Shown here in pieces: positions 12,985 through 20,000 of a stretch of DNA of 20,255 nucleotides (the stretch's first letter is position 1; each line of letters opens with the position of its first letter). A model generated the notes under the pieces. That model ran no database searches. It saw only the letters and a program-made list of their open reading frames with translations, and was not told the origin of the DNA. This stretch comes from Clostridium sp. UBA6640 (lineage in GTDB: Bacteria; Bacillota; Clostridia; Clostridiales; Clostridiaceae). Both the position numbers and the translations under genes were made by a program. The stretch covers positions 1-20,255 of the forward strand of contig NZ_DKLM01000062.1 in assembly GCF_002455975.1 (NCBI RefSeq). The letters are read 5' to 3'.

Positions 12985-15591
12985 TTAAGATTTTATATAA
13001 TTAGATATATTATCTATAAATTTAGTAAAAGATATATTTTTAAATACACTACCTATAGTTAAAGATTGATGAAAATTCATAGTTTGTAGGTTAGATCTTT
13101 GGGGCTCATTATTACTATTTGCATCATTTTCATTAATTTCTTCATCTTTATCCTTATCTTTGTCGCTATCTTTATCCTTATCCTTATCTTTGTCCTTATC
13201 TTTATCTTTGTTTTTATCACTATCTTTATCTTTGTCTTTATCTTTATCCTTATCTTTGCCACTATCTATAATGTCATATTTACTTGTGTCTTTTTCTGTT
13301 GGTAATACCCATGGAGAATCTTGGAGATAAACTGATGGAGAATAGCTTCTTGTTATAAAGACGCGTCTTTCAATTCTCTCTTTTGGAGTATTTTCAGATG
13401 GTAAATAGTATCTTCCATCTGCACCTTTAACAACATCAGCTTCCACATGTACATCGTCTAAGGTTGTCGGTTGAGTACCAGAAATAAACAATTCTGAATA
13501 AACTCTGTCACCTCTAGGATCTCTATATGATAGATCTGTTGGAAGCTTACCAGAATCTCTAGATACATCTACATTAATTACACCAGCAGGTCTATCAATT
13601 TCTTTGTACGGTAAATCTCTATGAGCAATTGCCATTATTCTTCCCCAAAGAGCAGAAGGATTATCACTATTCATACCTTCAACAGGGGTATAATCGTCAT
13701 TACCCATCCAAACTGCACAAGAATAATAAGGTGTTAATCCTGTAAATAAAAGATCTCTAGAATCAGAAGATGTACCTGTCTTACCCCTTATTGGCATATT
13801 ACCAAAATTAGCACTAGGACCAGTACCTATTATAGGTTCTTTAAGCATATCAAACATTATATATGCTGTTTCAGGCGATATAACTTTATTACTTTCAAGT
13901 TTCTTTTCTAAAATAGTTTTACCATTTCTATCAACAACTTTTGTGTATAATCTTGGCTTTGTAACTATTCCATTATTTCCAAAAGCACCATAGGCGCTTG
14001 ATAATGCTAATGGATTAGTTCCAGCTAAAGCACCACCATCCAATTGGCCTAGTGCCATTGCAGCCATGCTACTTTTATCATCATTATCAAGATGAATACC
14101 AAACTTAGTACCATATTCTGCTGCCAAATCTAGACCAATGGCATCACCAATTCTAACTGCTACTGTATTAGCAGAAACTCTAATTGAATCCCTCATAGTA
14201 ACATATCCCCTATACATATCAGGGCTGTTTTTAGTGTCATACGGTGGATTACCATATTTTGAGCCTATTTCTGTTGGAACCGGTGCATCTTCAAAAGCTG
14301 ATCCAGCAGTTAGTATTTGAGAATCAATTGCTGGCGCATATATTGTAAGAGGTTTTAAACTAGAGCCTGGTGCTCTTAAGAAATTATCAGATGCAGCTCT
14401 ATTATAAGAGTTTGCAGGCTGATCACCACGTCCACCAATTATACACTTAACTTCCCCACTTTTATAATCCATAATTACAGCAGAAGCTTGAAGGTTAGGA
14501 TTCATATATGGAGAAATTAATTCGCCATTTTCATCATCAATAACTTTTTGAACCTCATCTTGTAAAGCTTTATCCATTGTAGTGTGAATTCTATAACCAC
14601 CATACATTAATTCATCATAAGCTTTTTCTTTATTATATCCATAAACAGTCATTAAGTCTTTAGCAACTTCCTCAATAACAGGTCTTGAGAAATATTCATA
14701 GTCCATTTTGTTGTTAGATTTTAATGAAAACTTAAATAATAAATTTTCAGCCATTGCTTGATCGTATTCTGCTTGATTTATAGCACCTGTCTCAAGCATT
14801 TTTCCTAAAACTGTTTTTGTCCTAGGTGAGTCAAAAGGCACATTTTCTTTATAATTCTTAAATGCATTTGCAAAAGAAACTGAGGGGTTTTGTGCAGCAC
14901 CAGCTATAAAGGCTGCCTGTTTAATTGTTAAATCACCAACGGATTTACTAAAGTACATCTTAGAAGCAGCTTCGATTCCGTGGGCACTACCGCCTAAGAA
15001 TATAGTGTTCATATAGGATTCTAATATCTGATTTTTAGTTAATTTATCTTCTAATTTATAAGCTAAGTACATTTCTTGAACTTTTCTTTTAATTGAGGCT
15101 CTATTATTTAAAGAGTCCTCTAAAAAATACCTATATTTAACTAATTGCTGAGTTATTGTTGATGCACCTTGTAGACTTCCATCAGATAAACCTAATTTAA
15201 TTTTTACGTCTGCAACAAAAGCACCACCAAGTCTTCTAAAATCTATACCTTTATGAGAAGCAAAGCGCTCATCTTCAATGCTTATAAAGGCATCTTTTAA
15301 AATTTTAGGTACTTTATCTATAGATACAGAAATTCTTTTTTCAGAGGTATTAAATTCATCAATTAATATACCTCTATTATCATATATTGTAGAAGTTTCT
15401 TCTACTTCTAGAAATTTTTGAACATCTATTTCAGGAGCAGTTTTTATCATTCCATAGCCCACTCCAGCACCTATTGCAATAGATCCCAATAATGCAATAA
15501 TAAGTGTTATATATATACCCTTAAATATTTTGGAACGGGTTTTTTTACGAGAACGCTTTTTTTTAGCGTAACCCTTTTTCTTTTCACTCAT
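12985..15591 (-). CDS. Class A penicillin-binding protein (PBP1A-like) with Asp-Lys repeat tail
   Basis: A bifunctional peptidoglycan glycosyltransferase/DD-transpeptidase of 868 residues. A very basic cytoplasmic N-terminus (1-25) precedes one membrane anchor (about 25-47). The GT51 domain has SIEDERFASHKGID with catalytic E106 and GASTITQQLVK (142-152). The transpeptidase domain has S410-S-L-K413, S473-A-N475 and K604-T-G606, so all catalytic motifs are intact. Residues 779-816 are almost pure Asp-Lys with a few Ser and Asn, then comes an unusual 52-residue tail. The ribosome binding site is AAGGAGG. It is transcribed alone, convergent with spoVAE and divergent from yunB, behind a long leader. 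Its place beside sporulation genes may be shared ancestry of the locus rather than a spore-specific role. Confidence 0.95.
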   Translation of the reverse strand: MSEKKKGYAKKKRSRKKTRSKIFKGIYITLIIALLGSIAIGAGVGYGMIKTAPEIDVQKFLEVEETSTIYDNRGILIDEFNTSEKRISVSIDKVPKILKDAFISIEDERFASHKGIDFRRLGGAFVADVKIKLGLSDGSLQGASTITQQLVKYRYFLEDSLNNRASIKRKVQEMYLAYKLEDKLTKNQILESYMNTIFLGGSAHGIEAASKMYFSKSVGDLTIKQAAFIAGAAQNPSVSFANAFKNYKENVPFDSPRTKTVLGKMLETGAINQAEYDQAMAENLLFKFSLKSNNKMDYEYFSRPVIEEVAKDLMTVYGYNKEKAYDELMYGGYRIHTTMDKALQDEVQKVIDDENGELISPYMNPNLQASAVIMDYKSGEVKCIIGGRGDQPANSYNRAASDNFLRAPGSSLKPLTIYAPAIDSQILTAGSAFEDAPVPTEIGSKYGNPPYDTKNSPDMYRGYVTMRDSIRVSANTVAVRIGDAIGLDLAAEYGTKFGIHLDNDDKSSMAAMALGQLDGGALAGTNPLALSSAYGAFGNNGIVTKPRLYTKVVDRNGKTILEKKLESNKVISPETAYIMFDMLKEPIIGTGPSANFGNMPIRGKTGTSSDSRDLLFTGLTPYYSCAVWMGNDDYTPVEGMNSDNPSALWGRIMAIAHRDLPYKEIDRPAGVINVDVSRDSGKLPTDLSYRDPRGDRVYSELFISGTQPTTLDDVHVEADVVKGADGRYYLPSENTPKERIERRVFITRSYSPSVYLQDSPWVLPTEKDTSKYDIIDSGKDKDKDKDKDKDSDKNKDKDKDKDKDKDKDSDKDKDKDEEINENDANSNNEPQRSNLQTMNFHQSLTIGSVFKNISFTKFIDNISNYIKS
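13144..13257 (-). repeat. In-gene hexanucleotide repeat coding Asp-Lys
   Basis: About 19 six-base units of the type GATAAR or GACAAA on the coding strand, with a few variants that give Ser or Asn. They encode residues 779-816 of the penicillin-binding protein. Because the unit is a multiple of three, slippage would change tail length without breaking the frame. Confidence 0.85.
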
Positions 15592-15801
15592 AAGGTTTCC
15601 TCCTTAAGATTCTATTAGACATCTTAAATAAAATAACTATTTAAATATGCTTAGGTTATTTTGTATCAAACAAGAACTCTAGTCTCACTGATACCAGGGG
15701 TATCAATAAGATTAATAAAGTATGGTGCAGAATAACTTAACATACTAATTAGTTATTTTTGAAAATGTCTCACTTTAATTATGTTTTTTTGTATTATACC
15801 A
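15592..15801 (-). promoter_or_regulatory. Promoter and structured leader of the PBP gene
   Basis: On the minus strand TGGTATAAT (15801-15793) is a perfect extended -10 element. It would give a leader of about 190 bases. The leader holds AATAACT with AGTTATT, GATACC-CCT-GGTATC (15694-15708), and TTAAGAT with ATCTTAA, the last ending right at the AAGGAGG ribosome binding site. AGTGAGAC occurs twice. It does not match any riboswitch or T-box that I can recognise. On the + strand the same gap must hold the yunB promoter; CATATAAT (15857-15864) resembles a sigma-E -10, but no -35 is well spaced. Confidence 0.4.
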
Positions 15802-15931
15802 TAATATAAAGAATTAATAAAATCTATAATAAATATTCTTCAAATGAATAATAGTACATATAATTAATTATTACTAATTTGTTACAATGTAAACCATATT
15901 TTAGAAAAATATTTTAGGAGATATGAAAAAT

Positions 15932-16573
15932 ATGAAAATAAAAGTAAAAATTAAAATAATATCAATTATAGTTTTTATATGTACTGTGCTGATAGCCTTT
16001 CTTTATTATTTTAATGAGGTGATAACCCCTAACATTATGGTAATATGTGATGGGGAGATGAGAGCAAAAGCCACAGATATAATTAATAAATCAATTATTG
16101 AGGAATATATAAATCAATTTGAATATGATGAAATTATTAATTTTGAGAAAGATTTAGAAGGGAATATAATTCTCTTAAAGGCTGATACTCTTAAAATGAA
16201 TAAAATTGCTACGGATGTATCTTTAAGAGTACAAAGAGAGTTAAAAGAGATTGGACGAGTAGGTATAGAGTTTCCAATAGGATATGTAACTAAAAACAAT
16301 TTATTATCTAATTTAGGCCCTAATATTACTGCAACAATGCAACCTGTTGGACATGTGGAAACTAGATACATTTCAGATTTTGAAAGTGCTGGTATTAATC
16401 AAACAAGGCACACAATATACGTAGAAGTAAAAGCTAAAATAAAGGTGGTTTTGCCAATAGGGTATAATGAAGTAGAAGTAATTAGTCAATTACCTATAAC
16501 AGAAACAGTAATTGTAGGAAAAATACCAGAAACTTCTGTGCAACTAGACTTAAATGGCGGGAATTCAAATTAA
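15932..16573 (+). CDS. yunB: Sporulation protein YunB
   Basis: A mother-cell sporulation protein of unknown biochemical function; in B. subtilis yunB is sigma-E controlled and needed for full sporulation. The protein has 213 residues, shorter than the Bacillus protein of about 250. A basic N-terminus and one membrane helix (about residues 9-28) anchor it, with the rest outside or in the intermembrane space. Family segments visible are ITPNIMVICDGEMRAKATDIIN, GPNITATMQPVGHVET and INQTRHTIYVEV. Start choice is not certain: AGGAG (15916-15920) is 2 bases before an ATG at 15923 and 11 bases before the ATG at 15932. I prefer the second, which shortens the product by three residues. The gene is monocistronic. 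Confidence 0.9.
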   Translation: MKIKVKIKIISIIVFICTVLIAFLYYFNEVITPNIMVICDGEMRAKATDIINKSIIEEYINQFEYDEIINFEKDLEGNIILLKADTLKMNKIATDVSLRVQRELKEIGRVGIEFPIGYVTKNNLLSNLGPNITATMQPVGHVETRYISDFESAGINQTRHTIYVEVKAKIKVVLPIGYNEVEVISQLPITETVIVGKIPETSVQLDLNGGNSN

Positions 16574-16595
16574 AATAGCCACTTATAAATAATAA

Positions 16596-16797
16596 TGCAC
16601 AATGCAAAATTCACAATTCACAATTCACAATTTAGGATGAAATTATTTTTAATTAAAATAATTTCTTTAACTAATATCTTTACTAGCAATGCAATTGCTA
16701 GTTATTGTGTGGCGAAAACTATTCGCCACTACAAACTCAATTCAAAATTTCTCAGTGATAACTGAGAAATGTTCATAATTGTGAATTGTGAATTGAA
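16596..16797. repeat. Interspersed structured repeat, copy B (MITE-like, four hairpins, terminal inverted repeats)
   Basis: The better preserved copy of the element at 1-165. The ends are inverted: repeated AATTCACAATTCACAATT at 16608-16633 and AATTGTGAATTGTGAATTG at 16777-16795. Between them are four hairpins: GAAATTATTTT/AAAATAATTTC (16639-16665, 11 bp), ACTAGCAA/TTGCTAGT (16682-16702), GTGGCGAA/TTCGCCAC (16709-16729), and ATTTCTCAGT/ACTGAGAAAT (16747-16770, 10 bp). There is no ORF. It lies in the gap after yunB. I see no clear target-site duplication. Confidence 0.8.
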
Positions 16798-16884
16798 TAA
16801 AGTTGTGAATTAAAATCTCGTGGGTTTAGTAAAAAAATTATTGTCTAAAGTTTATGAGATAATAGTTTTTGTATTTTAAACTAT

Positions 16885-16913
16885 TTGTGCAAAGTATTAA
16901 AATTTGATATATT
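16885..16913 (+). promoter_or_regulatory. Candidate promoter of the 16972 gene
   Basis: TTGTGC (16885-16890), 17 bases, TATATT (16908-16913). Spacing is ideal and the -10 matches at five of six positions; the -35 is weak. A 7-bp hairpin AACTAAG/CTTAGTT (16931-16951) lies between it and the GGGGGG ribosome binding site. Confidence 0.4.
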
Positions 16914-16971
16914 ATCTATATGTAACTAACAACTAAGTTTTGTTCTTAGTTATGTACTTAGGGGGGAAGAA

Positions 16972-17532
16972 ATGGAAAAAATATATATTATGCTTACTTT
17001 TACAGGAACAACTCTCTCAAGAGCCATAAGAATATATACTAGAAATGAGTATTCCCATACATCTATAGCTTTAGATCCAGAGTTAAGTGAAATGTATAGT
17101 TTTGGAAGAAAAGCACCTAAAAATCCTTTTATAGGAGGATTTATTAAAGAGAAGGTTGATGATGGTGTTTATAAAAGGTTTTGCAATACTAAATGTATAG
17201 TTTATTCAATGGATGTTACATTGGAACAGTATGAGAAGGCAAAAGAGATCATTAAAGAGTTTGAAGAAGAGCAGGATAAATATAGATACAATTTTTTAGG
17301 TGTTTTAGCAGTAGCTTTTAAAATGTCTTTAGAAAGGAAATATCATTACTTTTGCTCACAATTTGTATCAGAAGTTTTAGAAAGAAGTGGTATATTTAAT
17401 TTTGAAGGCGAATTTACAATGATTAAGCCAGCAGATATACAAAAATTAGATAAATTAAATATTGTTTATAGAGGACTATTAAGAAATTATATAAATTCTA
17501 ATGAATTAAATTTTAATAATGATGTGGGTTAA
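16972..17532 (+). CDS. Permuted papain-fold (YiiX/NlpC-P60-like) putative cysteine amidase
   Basis: A soluble 186-residue protein with the marks of the circularly permuted NlpC/P60 superfamily. A histidine comes first, H29 in EYSHTSIAL, and the probable nucleophile comes late, C128 in YFCSQFVSEVLE; in ordinary NlpC/P60 enzymes the order is Cys then His. The strand after H29 (ALDPELSEMYSFGR) is typical of this fold. Relatives act on amide or thioester bonds in cell-wall or lipid substrates, but the substrate here is not known. There is no signal peptide, so it is expected in the cytoplasm. GGGGGG precedes the ATG. It is a single-gene unit bounded by the structured repeat upstream and a terminator downstream. 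No spore or phage gene is coupled to it. Confidence 0.75.
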   Translation: MEKIYIMLTFTGTTLSRAIRIYTRNEYSHTSIALDPELSEMYSFGRKAPKNPFIGGFIKEKVDDGVYKRFCNTKCIVYSMDVTLEQYEKAKEIIKEFEEEQDKYRYNFLGVLAVAFKMSLERKYHYFCSQFVSEVLERSGIFNFEGEFTMIKPADIQKLDKLNIVYRGLLRNYINSNELNFNNDVG

Positions 17533-17555
17533 AATTAACTTATGATATAAATATG

Positions 17556-17585
17556 AAAAGCATGTAAATTTAGGATGCTTTTTAT
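17556..17585 (+). terminator. Weak hairpin terminator after the 16972 gene
   Basis: AAAAGCAT (17556-17563) pairs with ATGCTTTT (17575-17582) around an 11-base loop, ending in a short T-run. Confidence 0.5.
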
Positions 17586-17593
17586 TAAAGGGG

Positions 17594-17626
17594 AAAAATA
17601 ACTAGTGTGTTGACTAGTTATTTTTT
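17594..17626. terminator. Strong bidirectional terminator
   Basis: AAAAATAACTAGT (17594-17606) pairs with ACTAGTTATTTTT (17613-17625) around a 6-base loop. T-runs result on both strands. It backs up the terminators of the two convergent genes on either side. Confidence 0.85.
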
Positions 17627-17639
17627 AGGCCTTTAAATG

Positions 17640-17674
17640 AAAAAAACTGACAACAACCTAGTATTGTTATCAGT
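17640..17674 (-). terminator. Terminator of hpt
   Basis: On the minus strand ACTGATAACAA (17674-17664), a 7-base loop, and TTGTTGTCAGT (17656-17646) pair fully in RNA with one G-U, followed by a run of T. The wobble shows that it serves the minus-strand transcript. Confidence 0.85.
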
Positions 17675-17686
17675 AGAAAAATAATA

Positions 17687-18214
17687 TTAGTTCTCTTCCC
17701 AATTGAATACGTATGGAATATTTCTATAATAATCTCCATAATTAAGCCCATATCCAACTACAAATACATCTTCAATCTCAAATCCACAATAATTTGGTGC
17801 AATATCTACTTTTCTTCTAGATGGTTTATCTAAAAGAGTACAGCATTTTACAGTATTAGCACCTAGTTCTTTAATATGATTCATAACAAATTCCATAGTA
17901 ATACCGCTATCAACTATATCATCAACTATTAGTACATCATATCCTTCTATATTATCAGGTACATCATTTACTACCTTAACAGTTCCAGAAGATTGCTCAT
18001 CATGTCCATAGCTTGATGTAGTCATAAAGCCTATTTTTGTTGGAACTTGAATTTTTCTAACTAAGTCAGCAGCAAATATAAAACTTCCTCTAAGAAGTGA
18101 AAGGACATAGAGTTTTTTGCCCTCATAATCTTTAGATATTTCACAGCCTAGTCTCTCTAAAGCTTCATCGATTTGCTCTTTTGAAATTAATACATTTACT
18201 TTTTTATTTTCCAT
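17687..18214 (-). CDS. hpt: Hypoxanthine phosphoribosyltransferase
   Basis: A purine-salvage enzyme that joins hypoxanthine or guanine to PRPP to make IMP or GMP in the cytoplasm. It is 175 residues, normal for bacterial HPRT. The PRPP-binding signature VLIVDDIVDSGITM is at 94-107, with D98-D99. The SLLRGSFIFAADL loop (39-51) and TSSYG (66-70) are also typical, as is the C-terminal VGYGLNYGDYYRNIPYV. The ATG at 18214 is preferred: AAGGGA ends 10 bases before it, while an in-frame GTG at 18223 touches that site. In many Firmicutes hpt lies next to tilS and ftsH; here it is alone, with its own terminator. An inverted repeat AATGGAC/GTCCATT (18247-18274) lies in the presumed leader, but it is not a purine riboswitch. 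Confidence 0.95.
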   Translation of the reverse strand: MENKKVNVLISKEQIDEALERLGCEISKDYEGKKLYVLSLLRGSFIFAADLVRKIQVPTKIGFMTTSSYGHDEQSSGTVKVVNDVPDNIEGYDVLIVDDIVDSGITMEFVMNHIKELGANTVKCCTLLDKPSRRKVDIAPNYCGFEIEDVFVVGYGLNYGDYYRNIPYVFNWEEN

Positions 18215-18379
18215 AGAAATCACGTCCCTTAAATAATATTTACAATAATGGACATTATCGCGAAAAAGTCCATTAACTTTGTATAGATTAATACTAAGTT
18301 TTAATCCATTAAAAAATTTTTTATTATGTTCGTTGCTTTTTTACATGTTTTTATTTACATGAGAATATATTCTCAATGC
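18215..18379. other. Gap upstream of hpt with two inverted repeats
   Basis: Non-coding on both strands. It holds AATGGAC (18247-18253) with GTCCATT (18268-18274) in the hpt leader, and a perfect 16-bp palindrome, TGAGAATATATTCTCA, at 18360-18375. No clear promoter with good spacing was found. Confidence 0.45.
18360..18375. promoter_or_regulatory. Perfect 16-bp palindrome, possible operator
   Basis: TGAGAATATATTCTCA is identical to its reverse complement. It lies about 145 bases upstream of the hpt start and just after the gene remnant at 18380-18481. The size and symmetry suit a dimeric repressor. It does not match the Gram-positive LexA, Fur, CodY or PurR sites that I know. Confidence 0.35.
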
Positions 18380-18481
18380 CTATTCAACATTATGTTCAAG
18401 AAATTTAGTGGTAGCCCTAAAATCTACCTAATTAACTGTAAGTTCAGTAGTATAAGCATGACTTAGCTCATCTACTATAAT
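18380..18481 (-). pseudogene. Remnant of a short gene
   Basis: A perfect AAGGAGGT (18494-18487) is followed by a frame that reads IIVDELSHAYTTELTVN, then TAG, then continues in the same frame as VDFRATTKFLEHNVE and a second TAG. There is no ATG in that frame; the ATG touching the ribosome binding site is out of frame and closes after three codons. A one- or two-base change near 18480 plus one nonsense change would explain this. I do not recognise the family. It is directly downstream of the 37-codon ORF on the same strand. Confidence 0.35.
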
Positions 18482-18510
18482 ATCATACCTCCTTAATTTA
18501 AATAATTGAT

Positions 18511-18624
18511 TTAAATAGATACTGCACGAATCTGTGTTTTTAAATTAAAAAGCCTATTATTTATATTAACAATTTTTTTATCATCTTTCAATTCTTTTAA
18601 ATACTCATATAGAACTTTTGACAT
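18511..18624 (-). CDS. Hypothetical 37-residue protein
   Basis: A short open frame on the minus strand from ATG at 18624, MSKVLYEYLKELKDDKKIVNI... to TAA at 18511. The composition is like that of a real small protein: a charged, amphipathic helix at the start, then NNRLFNLKTQIRAVSI. The ribosome binding site is weak (AAGTGAT). It is followed at once by a perfect AAGGAGGT and the gene remnant at 18380-18481, which suggests that the two once formed a small operon, probably part of the same mobile or phage-derived block as ERF. From 18625 to about 18795 I see only AT-rich DNA with an AAGATAAA/TTTATCTT palindrome at 18636-18652. Confidence 0.35.
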   Translation of the reverse strand: MSKVLYEYLKELKDDKKIVNINNRLFNLKTQIRAVSI

Positions 18625-18874
18625 AGATATCACTTAAGATAAATTTTATCTTTTTAAAGCCTAAAATCTATATTAAGATTTTTAATTGTCTTTTTCTTTA
18701 GTATTTCCTTATTTTTACTAAATGATTATTTATATATCTATATAAATAAAATTATCTAAAAAATTAATATATAGTCTACCACTTAAATATTTTAATTGGA
18801 AAATAATTCTCTGAAAAATAGCCTAAATTCTTGGATATTAAGAATTAGCAAAGAACTATATGGAGCTGTATTAA

Positions 18875-18970
18875 AAAGTTTTCAAAGATGGTATAGATAT
18901 AGAAACAAGGAAGGTTATTCTAGGCATAAGTATTTTAGAAGAGGAAAGCATAACAGTAAAAGTAGAATAG
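18875..18970 (+). pseudogene. C-terminal remnant of the gene upstream of ERF
   Basis: The frame from 18875 reads KVFKDGIDIETRKVIL then GISILEEESITVKVE and ends at TAG 18968-18970, which overlaps the AGGAGGT of the ERF gene, as expected for an operon neighbour. It has no start codon and follows a stop at 18872-18874. The upstream bases up to about 18800 give no continuous frame. The overlapping 83-codon frame from a TTG at 18796 has an implausible Arg/Lys/Tyr-rich product and is a shadow. The family of the lost gene is not recognised. Confidence 0.45.
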
Positions 18971-18982
18971 GAGGTAGAACTG

Positions 18983-19564
18983 GTGAAAAAATCGGAAAGT
19001 ATAAAAGAGCTAGCTTCAGCTTTAAAAGATTTCCAAGCAGAGGTTAAAAATCCTAAAAATGTAGCAAATAATCCATTTTTTAATAGTAAATATGCTCCAT
19101 TAGATGAAGTTATAAATACAGTTAAAGAACCTTTAAGCAAACATGGTTTATCTTATATACAAATGCCTAATAGTGAAGATGGCAATTTGGTGGCTATAAC
19201 AACTATGTTATTACATGAGAGTGGAGAGTGGATAGAAAGTGAACCTCTAAAATTAAAGAGTGATAAACCTACAGCACAAGGTTCTGGAAGCTCAATTACA
19301 TACGCTAGAAGATACCAACTATCAGCTATGCTTGGCATAGCAAGTGAAGATGAGGATGATGGTAGCACTACTACAGTACACACCATATCAGAAGCAAAAG
19401 AACCTAATAAAATTACAAAAGAGCAAGCAGAAGAAATAAGGAACTTATCAAAGGAGAAAAAAATATCAGAAGAATATATTTGTAAATTTAGAAAGGTTAA
19501 TAAATTTGAAGATTTACAAGAAAATGATTGGAAAGCAGCTATGGAGTGGTTAAGAAAGAAATAA
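18983..19564 (+). CDS. ERF-family single-strand annealing recombinase (phage type)
   Basis: A 193-residue protein of the ERF superfamily, phage recombinases that anneal complementary single strands and help circularise or repair phage genomes. Family marks are clear: SIKELASALKDFQAEV at the start, the block NPFFNSKYAPLDEVINTVKEPLSKHGLSY (about 32-60), MLLHESGEWIES, and the signature GSSITYARRYQLSAMLGIASEDEDDG (about 102-127). The C-terminal 50 residues (KITKEQAEEIRNLSKEKKI...MEWLRKK) form the helical tail often seen in such proteins. The start is GTG at 18983 with AGGAGGT upstream. No phage structural, integrase or repressor genes are in view, so this is either the edge of a prophage running past the window or a stranded piece of one. 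Confidence 0.92.
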   Translation: MKKSESIKELASALKDFQAEVKNPKNVANNPFFNSKYAPLDEVINTVKEPLSKHGLSYIQMPNSEDGNLVAITTMLLHESGEWIESEPLKLKSDKPTAQGSGSSITYARRYQLSAMLGIASEDEDDGSTTTVHTISEAKEPNKITKEQAEEIRNLSKEKKISEEYICKFRKVNKFEDLQENDWKAAMEWLRKK

Positions 19565-19691
19565 AAAACTTAGAACGAGATTGATTATAAAAATATAAAT
19601 TTAATATTATAGATAAGAACTAAGGCAATAACTTTTACCGGCGTTGTATCGCCAAGCTTAAACTAATTTTATAAGAGGGGAGTGATACTAA
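19565..19691 (+). other. Gap between ERF and the 85-residue gene
   Basis: It contains a small GC-rich hairpin, GGCG-TTGTAT-CGCC (19640-19653), which is conspicuous in DNA this AT-rich, followed by AGAGGGGAG, the ribosome binding site of the next gene. There is no T-run after the hairpin. Confidence 0.35.
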
Positions 19692-19949
19692 ATGAATGAT
19701 AAAAATTTTATAGGAATGGGCCATAACCCTAATCCAAACGTTCCAGATATTCCAGAGGGCTTTGCAATGGCGCTTTTACAAGAGCCTGATGCAAGAGATT
19801 CATTCCAAAATTTGAGTGATGAGGAAAAAACAAATGTAATAGGATACATACAAAATAACAATTTAACAGGTACTGACGCAAAAAATAAAATTGATAATGC
19901 GATAAAAAATCTAAATAATAACTCAATAGATTTCATAAATATGAGTTAA
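19692..19949 (+). CDS. Small protein with OmdA/YdeI-like helical module (85 aa)
   Basis: No firm name can be given. After a Gly/Asn/Pro-rich start (residues 1-18), residues 19-75 read IPEGFAMAL...A..SF..LSDEEK..VI.YI...L....A..KI..AI. This resembles the C-terminal helical module of YdeI/OmpD-associated (OmdA, PF13376) proteins, which has the pattern lP-x-x-l-x-x-aL-x-x-x-x-x-A-x-x-x-F-x-x-L-s-x-x-x-x-x-x-x-x-x-x-I. The next gene at 20001 shares the same pattern, so the two are paralogues or members of one family. AGGGGAG precedes the ATG. The full YdeI catalytic-like domain is absent. The role is unknown. Confidence 0.7.
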   Translation: MNDKNFIGMGHNPNPNVPDIPEGFAMALLQEPDARDSFQNLSDEEKTNVIGYIQNNNLTGTDAKNKIDNAIKNLNNNSIDFINMS

Positions 19950-20000
19950 AGTATTTAAATATATAGAAAAATTCCTACGATAACAATCAGAGGTGACGAG

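Noticed and set aside
13099..13305. + strand frame of Ile/Phe/Val repeats
   Set aside because: It is the antisense of the Asp-Lys hexanucleotide repeat in the PBP gene; the hydrophobic product is a by-product of that repeat.
15838..15864. Sigma-E promoter for yunB (AAATATT ... CATATAAT)
   Set aside because: The -10 is good but the spacer is about 19 bases, longer than the 14-16 expected; kept only as a remark.
18215..18360. Purine riboswitch before hpt
   Set aside because: The conserved P1-P3 core and loop sequences of guanine/adenine riboswitches are not present; only an isolated inverted repeat is seen.
18796..19047. 83-codon + strand frame starting with TTG
   Set aside because: No ribosome binding site, composition very rich in Arg, Lys and Tyr, and it overlaps both the 18875-18970 remnant and the true start of ERF in other frames.
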